A DNA stretch of 16,594 bases from Gp13-AA77 sp036521995 (GTDB taxonomy: Bacteria > Acidobacteriota > Terriglobia > UBA7540), in NCBI GenBank assembly GCA_036521995.1, contig DATDGR010000206.1:1-16594 (forward strand), written 5' to 3'. This document shows positions 15,179-16,594 of this stretch, piece by piece; the first letter of the stretch is position 1, and each line of letters starts with the position of its first letter. A program made the position numbers and the translations under genes. The notes under the pieces are model-generated. The model did no database searches. It saw only the letters and a program-made list of their open reading frames with translations, and was not told where the DNA came from.

Positions 15179-15466
15179 ATGATCGGCAGCTTTGGAGACG
15201 CTGGGACCGCGAGGTTTGCCAAAGGGGCACGCGTCAAGCCGTTTGAGCCTTTCCGGCGCCAGGCAGAGAAAACGCTCGATAGGCTCGACGCGGCCACCAG
15301 CCTGCGGGATCTTGCAGCTTTTCCGGGCCATCACCTAGAAAAACTGAAAGGTGACCGCGCCGGGACGTACAGCATTCGGATCAATGATCGCTGGCGAATC
15401 TCGTTCGCATGGCCCGAGGGGTCGTCCGGGCCGGAGTGGGTAACGATCGAGGACTACCACGATTGA
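15179..15466 (+). CDS. higB: HigB-like toxin, RelE/ParE superfamily mRNA interferase
   Basis: The 95-residue protein matches the HigB (plasmid maintenance killer) family. It has MI-SF near the start, the helical block KTLDRLDAATSLRDLAAFPG, then LEKLKGDRAGTYSIRINDRWRISFAW (53-78) and the C-terminal IEDYHD. Family members cut ribosome-bound mRNA and are neutralised by the HigA antitoxin. Residues R60, R67, R71, Y93 and H94 lie in the conserved basic/aromatic surface of the family. The start codon has no ribosome binding site, in contrast to higA, which would favour antitoxin excess. The toxin-first order is typical of higBA. The length is normal and nothing suggests inactivation. Confidence 0.93.
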   Translation: MIGSFGDAGTARFAKGARVKPFEPFRRQAEKTLDRLDAATSLRDLAAFPGHHLEKLKGDRAGTYSIRINDRWRISFAWPEGSSGPEWVTIEDYHD

Positions 15467-15474
15467 GGTGAATC

Positions 15475-15792
15475 ATGCCGCGCACCGCCATCCATCCCGG
15501 GGAACACTTGGCAGACGCCGTCCGAGCGCTGGGAATCACCGCCGCGCAGTTGGCCCGTGACATTCAGGTACCGCCGAACCGGGTGACGGGTATCCTGCAT
15601 GGCGCCCGCGCGATTACTGCTGACACGGCTCTGCGCCTCGCCCGCTACTTTGGGACGAGCGCCGAGTTCTGGATGAACTTGCAACAGCACTACGATCTCC
15701 GCCTTGCCGAAAAGGAGATGGGCGCGGGAATTAAGTCCATTCCACGCCGCAAGGCGCGCTCGGGCCATGGGATTCATTCCCCGGCCGCGTAA
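15475..15792 (+). CDS. higA: HigA-like antitoxin, XRE-type DNA-binding protein
   Basis: The 105-residue protein belongs to the HigA/VapI antitoxin family. It shows HPGEHL at 7-12, a helix-turn-helix of the Cro/C1 type in ITAAQLARDIQVPPNRVTGILHG (about 21-43), then ADTALRLARYFGTS and FWMNLQQHYDLRLAE. It should bind and neutralise HigB and repress the operon promoter. It begins 8 bases after the higB stop, with GAGGTG positioned 5 bases before its ATG; the higB stop overlaps this site. The C-terminal tail after about residue 85 (SIPRRKARSGHGIHSPAA) looks unrelated to the compact family core and may be a chance extension. Confidence 0.92.
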   Translation: MPRTAIHPGEHLADAVRALGITAAQLARDIQVPPNRVTGILHGARAITADTALRLARYFGTSAEFWMNLQQHYDLRLAEKEMGAGIKSIPRRKARSGHGIHSPAA

Positions 15793-15812
15793 CCTGATCT
15801 CGCCGGTCAGGT
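15792..15812 (+). terminator. Hairpin immediately after higA, possible weak terminator
   Basis: ACCTGA, a 9-nt loop and TCAGGT form an inverted repeat starting within the higA stop codon. No T-run follows directly; the first run (TTGTTTT) is about 10 bases further on. It could end or stabilise the higBA transcript. Confidence 0.3.
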
Positions 15813-15877
15813 TGGCGCAGACCTTGTTTTCCCGCCGCGGACCTTGTTCAACGCCCCTATGAAGGTCTGTGCCGGCC
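15813..15877. repeat. Inverted and degenerate half-units of the hairpin repeat family
   Basis: TGGCGCAGACC at 15813-15823 is the exact reverse complement of part of copy 2 (GGTCTGCGCCA). GGTCTGTGCCGGCC at 15864-15877 resembles the same half in forward orientation. CAGACCTT (15818-15825) and AAGGTCTG (15862-15869) can also pair with each other. A separate direct repeat, GACCTTGTT, occurs twice in between. The stretch therefore looks like a rearranged or older copy pair. No gene is present. Confidence 0.5.
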
Positions 15878-15890
15878 GCCGAGCGCGCAA

Positions 15891-15942
15891 GATCGCAGAC
15901 CCGAGGGTCTGCGCCAGCCCACCTTCAGAACGATCCGTTCTG
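15891..15942 (+). repeat. REP-like hairpin repeat, copy 2, with an adjacent second hairpin
   Basis: GATC-GCAGACC-CGA-GGTCTGC-GCCAGCCC (15891-15920) has a perfect 7-bp stem. It is followed by CAGAACG-ATC-CGTTCTG (15926-15942), another perfect 7-bp stem with a 3-nt loop. The two hairpins share the CAGA-TCTG/TTCTG outer part and differ inside. The tandem arrangement resembles the paired hairpins of bacterial interspersed mosaic or REP doublets. Confidence 0.65.
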
Positions 15943-15963
15943 GACATTGGCTGAACTCCCTGC

Positions 15964-16149
15964 CTATCTCGGCCCGAGATCGCAGAGCTTCGCTCTGCGC
16001 CAGCCAGCCCTATTGCGGATGTTGGCGGTGAAGAACTCGAAGAAGCGCTCCGCCGCTTTTCCATCGGGCAGAAACACGGTGGGGGGCTTGGCGGCCAGGC
16101 CCGCGAGCGAGCGCGGCTCTTTGAAGGGGATAATTTCAGTTTCTGCCAT
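15964..16149 (-). pseudogene. Truncated tyrosine recombinase/integrase (N-terminal fragment)
   Basis: The first 46 residues (16149 to about 16012) look like the N terminus of a phage-type site-specific integrase: PPTVFLPDGKAAERFFEFFTANIRN, the beginning of the SAM-like core-binding domain, usually continued by N/P-x-TRRAY. Here the similarity stops after TANIRN and the frame runs through the repeat copy 3 into RAGWRRAKLCDLGPR and a stop, 61 residues in all. The catalytic domain with its Arg-His-Arg-Tyr set is missing. It starts inside the end of the upstream small gene (14-base overlap), which suggests both were one transcription unit. The fragment is probably inactive, a leftover of a mobile element. 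Confidence 0.75.
15978..16010 (+). repeat. REP-like hairpin repeat, copy 3, abutting the truncated integrase
   Basis: GATC-GCAGAGC-TTC-GCTCTGC-GCCAGCCAGCCC has a perfect 7-bp stem and a TTC loop. Compared with copy 2, the inner stem pairs change on both sides together while the outer pairs and the flanks GATCGCAGA and TCTGCGCCAGCC stay constant. This covariation points to selection on the hairpin. The unit ends within about two bases of the last integrase-like codon. Confidence 0.7.
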
Positions 16150-16441
16150 GAAGCTTTTTATAGGTGCTGAGAATCCGACTTGCCACTTTCACCACGTCTT
16201 CAGACTTCAACCTGCTCGTGGTCGCTTCGATAGTGCCCTCGTTCCCGACAGGACTTTCTTTGGTCAGCTCGCGCAACACGGCTTTAAATTCGTCGCGGAT
16301 ATTCTCGGCTAATTCTTCATCACGTCCGTCCAGAAGGCTCAACTCCACTGCCGCCCAGGCGAGCCGCCGCTGAATGCTTCCATCCCCGACAAGCGTGTTC
16401 ATCGCCTTCCAGAATTTTTCCTGCGCGTAATTGTAAGCCAA
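16136..16441 (-). CDS. Hypothetical protein upstream of the integrase fragment
   Basis: A 101-residue, mostly helical, charged protein starts with TTG at 16441, preceded on the minus strand by GAGGTG at a suitable distance (16446-16451). The product begins MAYNYAQEKFWKAMNTLVGD and has a helical, acid-rich middle (RDEELAENIRDEFKAVLREL), then SEDVVKVASRILSTYKKL. No signal peptide, membrane segment or known motif is seen. I do not recognise the family. It overlaps the integrase fragment by 14 bases, so it was probably an accessory gene of the same mobile element. The insertion sequence begins about 32 bases upstream of its start, so its native promoter may be split. Confidence 0.6.
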   Translation of the reverse strand: MAYNYAQEKFWKAMNTLVGDGSIQRRLAWAAVELSLLDGRDEELAENIRDEFKAVLRELTKESPVGNEGTIEATTSRLKSEDVVKVASRILSTYKKLHGRN

Positions 16442-16463
16442 AGCGCCACCTCACATACGTGTG

Positions 16464-16493
16464 ATAATGGAGTGGTCCCCGTTTTTGAGACAA
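16464..16493 (-). promoter_or_regulatory. Possible hybrid promoter at the IS left end reading outward
   Basis: On the minus strand TTGTCT (16493-16488, inside the IS end) is followed after 18 bases by CATTAT (16469-16464, in the resident DNA). Each matches the consensus at 4/6 positions. It would drive the 16136-16441 gene. The match is modest. Confidence 0.25.
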
Positions 16494-16518
16494 CCAGTTA
16501 AGACTCAAGATTCAGCGA

Positions 16519-16536
16519 ATGGCATGAAAATGCCAT
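16519..16536 (+). promoter_or_regulatory. Perfect hairpin in the IS leader before the transposase
   Basis: ATGGCAT, a GAAA tetraloop and ATGCCAT form an exact 7-bp stem just before the GGGAG ribosome site (16541-16545). GAAA is a stable GNRA loop. Hairpins in this position in other insertion sequences reduce transposase expression from outside transcripts; the same role here is inference. Confidence 0.45.
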
Positions 16537-16554
16537 CGAAGGGAGATTTGAGTC

Positions 16555-16594
16555 ATGGGCTTGTCTCGACGGCGATTCACGAAGGAGTTCAAGC
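16555..16594 (+). CDS. Transposase OrfA, IS3 family, N terminus only
   Basis: The ATG at 16555 begins MGLSRRRFTKEFK before the window ends. The R-R-x-F-T-x-E-F-K pattern is the typical beginning of IS3/IS911-type OrfA transposases (HTH_Tnp_1), which bind the element ends. GGGAG lies about 9 bases upstream. Only 13 residues are visible, so family assignment within IS3 is not possible. Confidence 0.7.
   Translation, partial: MGLSRRRFTKEFK

Larger units (their letters stand above)
16473..16594 (+). mobile_element. Left end of an IS3-type insertion sequence (runs off the window)
   Basis: The element appears to begin at TGGTCCCCGTTTTTGAGACA (16473-16492), which looks like a terminal inverted repeat starting with TG, as in the IS3 family. 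An untranslated leader of about 60 bases follows, then the start of an OrfA-type transposase. The right end and target duplication lie outside the window, so the exact boundary is not proven. Confidence 0.6.

Noticed and set aside
15891..16010. CRISPR-like array
   Set aside because: Units are palindromic, vary in the stem, and are irregularly spaced with no uniform spacers; no cas genes are near.
15869..16312. 147-residue plus-strand frame across the repeats and the integrase fragment
   Set aside because: It runs through hairpin repeats and antisense to two better supported frames; no recognisable domain or ribosome site.

Overview
The window is GC-rich bacterial chromosome, probably from a soil-type Acidobacteriota or a similar lineage. 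That placement rests only on the overall look of the proteins and repeats and is a low-confidence inference. It has two parts.

Region 1 (about 266-14032) is one densely packed, all-plus-strand gene row that reads as a single metabolic programme. Glycogen phosphorylase (glgP) releases glucose-1-phosphate and phosphoglucomutase (pgm) turns it into glucose-6-phosphate. Glucose-6-phosphate dehydrogenase (zwf), 6-phosphogluconolactonase (pgl) and a short-type 6-phosphogluconate dehydrogenase (gnd) run the complete oxidative pentose phosphate branch. Ribulose-phosphate 3-epimerase (rpe), ribose-phosphate isomerase B (rpiB) and transketolase (tkt) follow in the non-oxidative branch. Next come a type II NAD(P)H:quinone oxidoreductase, a YeaD-type glucose-6-phosphate 1-epimerase and a DoxX-family membrane protein. 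The epimerase fits because phosphoglucomutase makes the alpha anomer while glucose-6-phosphate dehydrogenase uses the beta anomer. The oxidoreductase could reoxidise the NAD(P)H. It lacks the usual acidic residue for NADH selectivity, so NADPH use is conceivable. Transaldolase is not present in the window. The first 76 bases hold the tail of an unidentified, probably membrane, protein.

Region 2 (about 14070-16594) is accessory. A convergent gene for an unrecognised polytopic membrane protein lies behind a candidate promoter and a leader that can fold into a 14-bp long-range stem. A HigB-HigA toxin-antitoxin pair follows. Beyond it is a cluster of short hairpin repeats with covarying stems and constant flanks (REP-like). 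A tyrosine integrase is cut off exactly where one of these repeats begins. A small unknown gene lies upstream of the integrase, and the left end of an IS3-type insertion sequence, with the first 13 codons of its transposase, runs off the right edge.

No rRNA, tRNA or CRISPR array was seen. The points most worth a second look are the glycogen-to-quinone operon, the atypical NDH-2 nucleotide site, the structured leader near 14800-14896, and the repeat/integrase junction.
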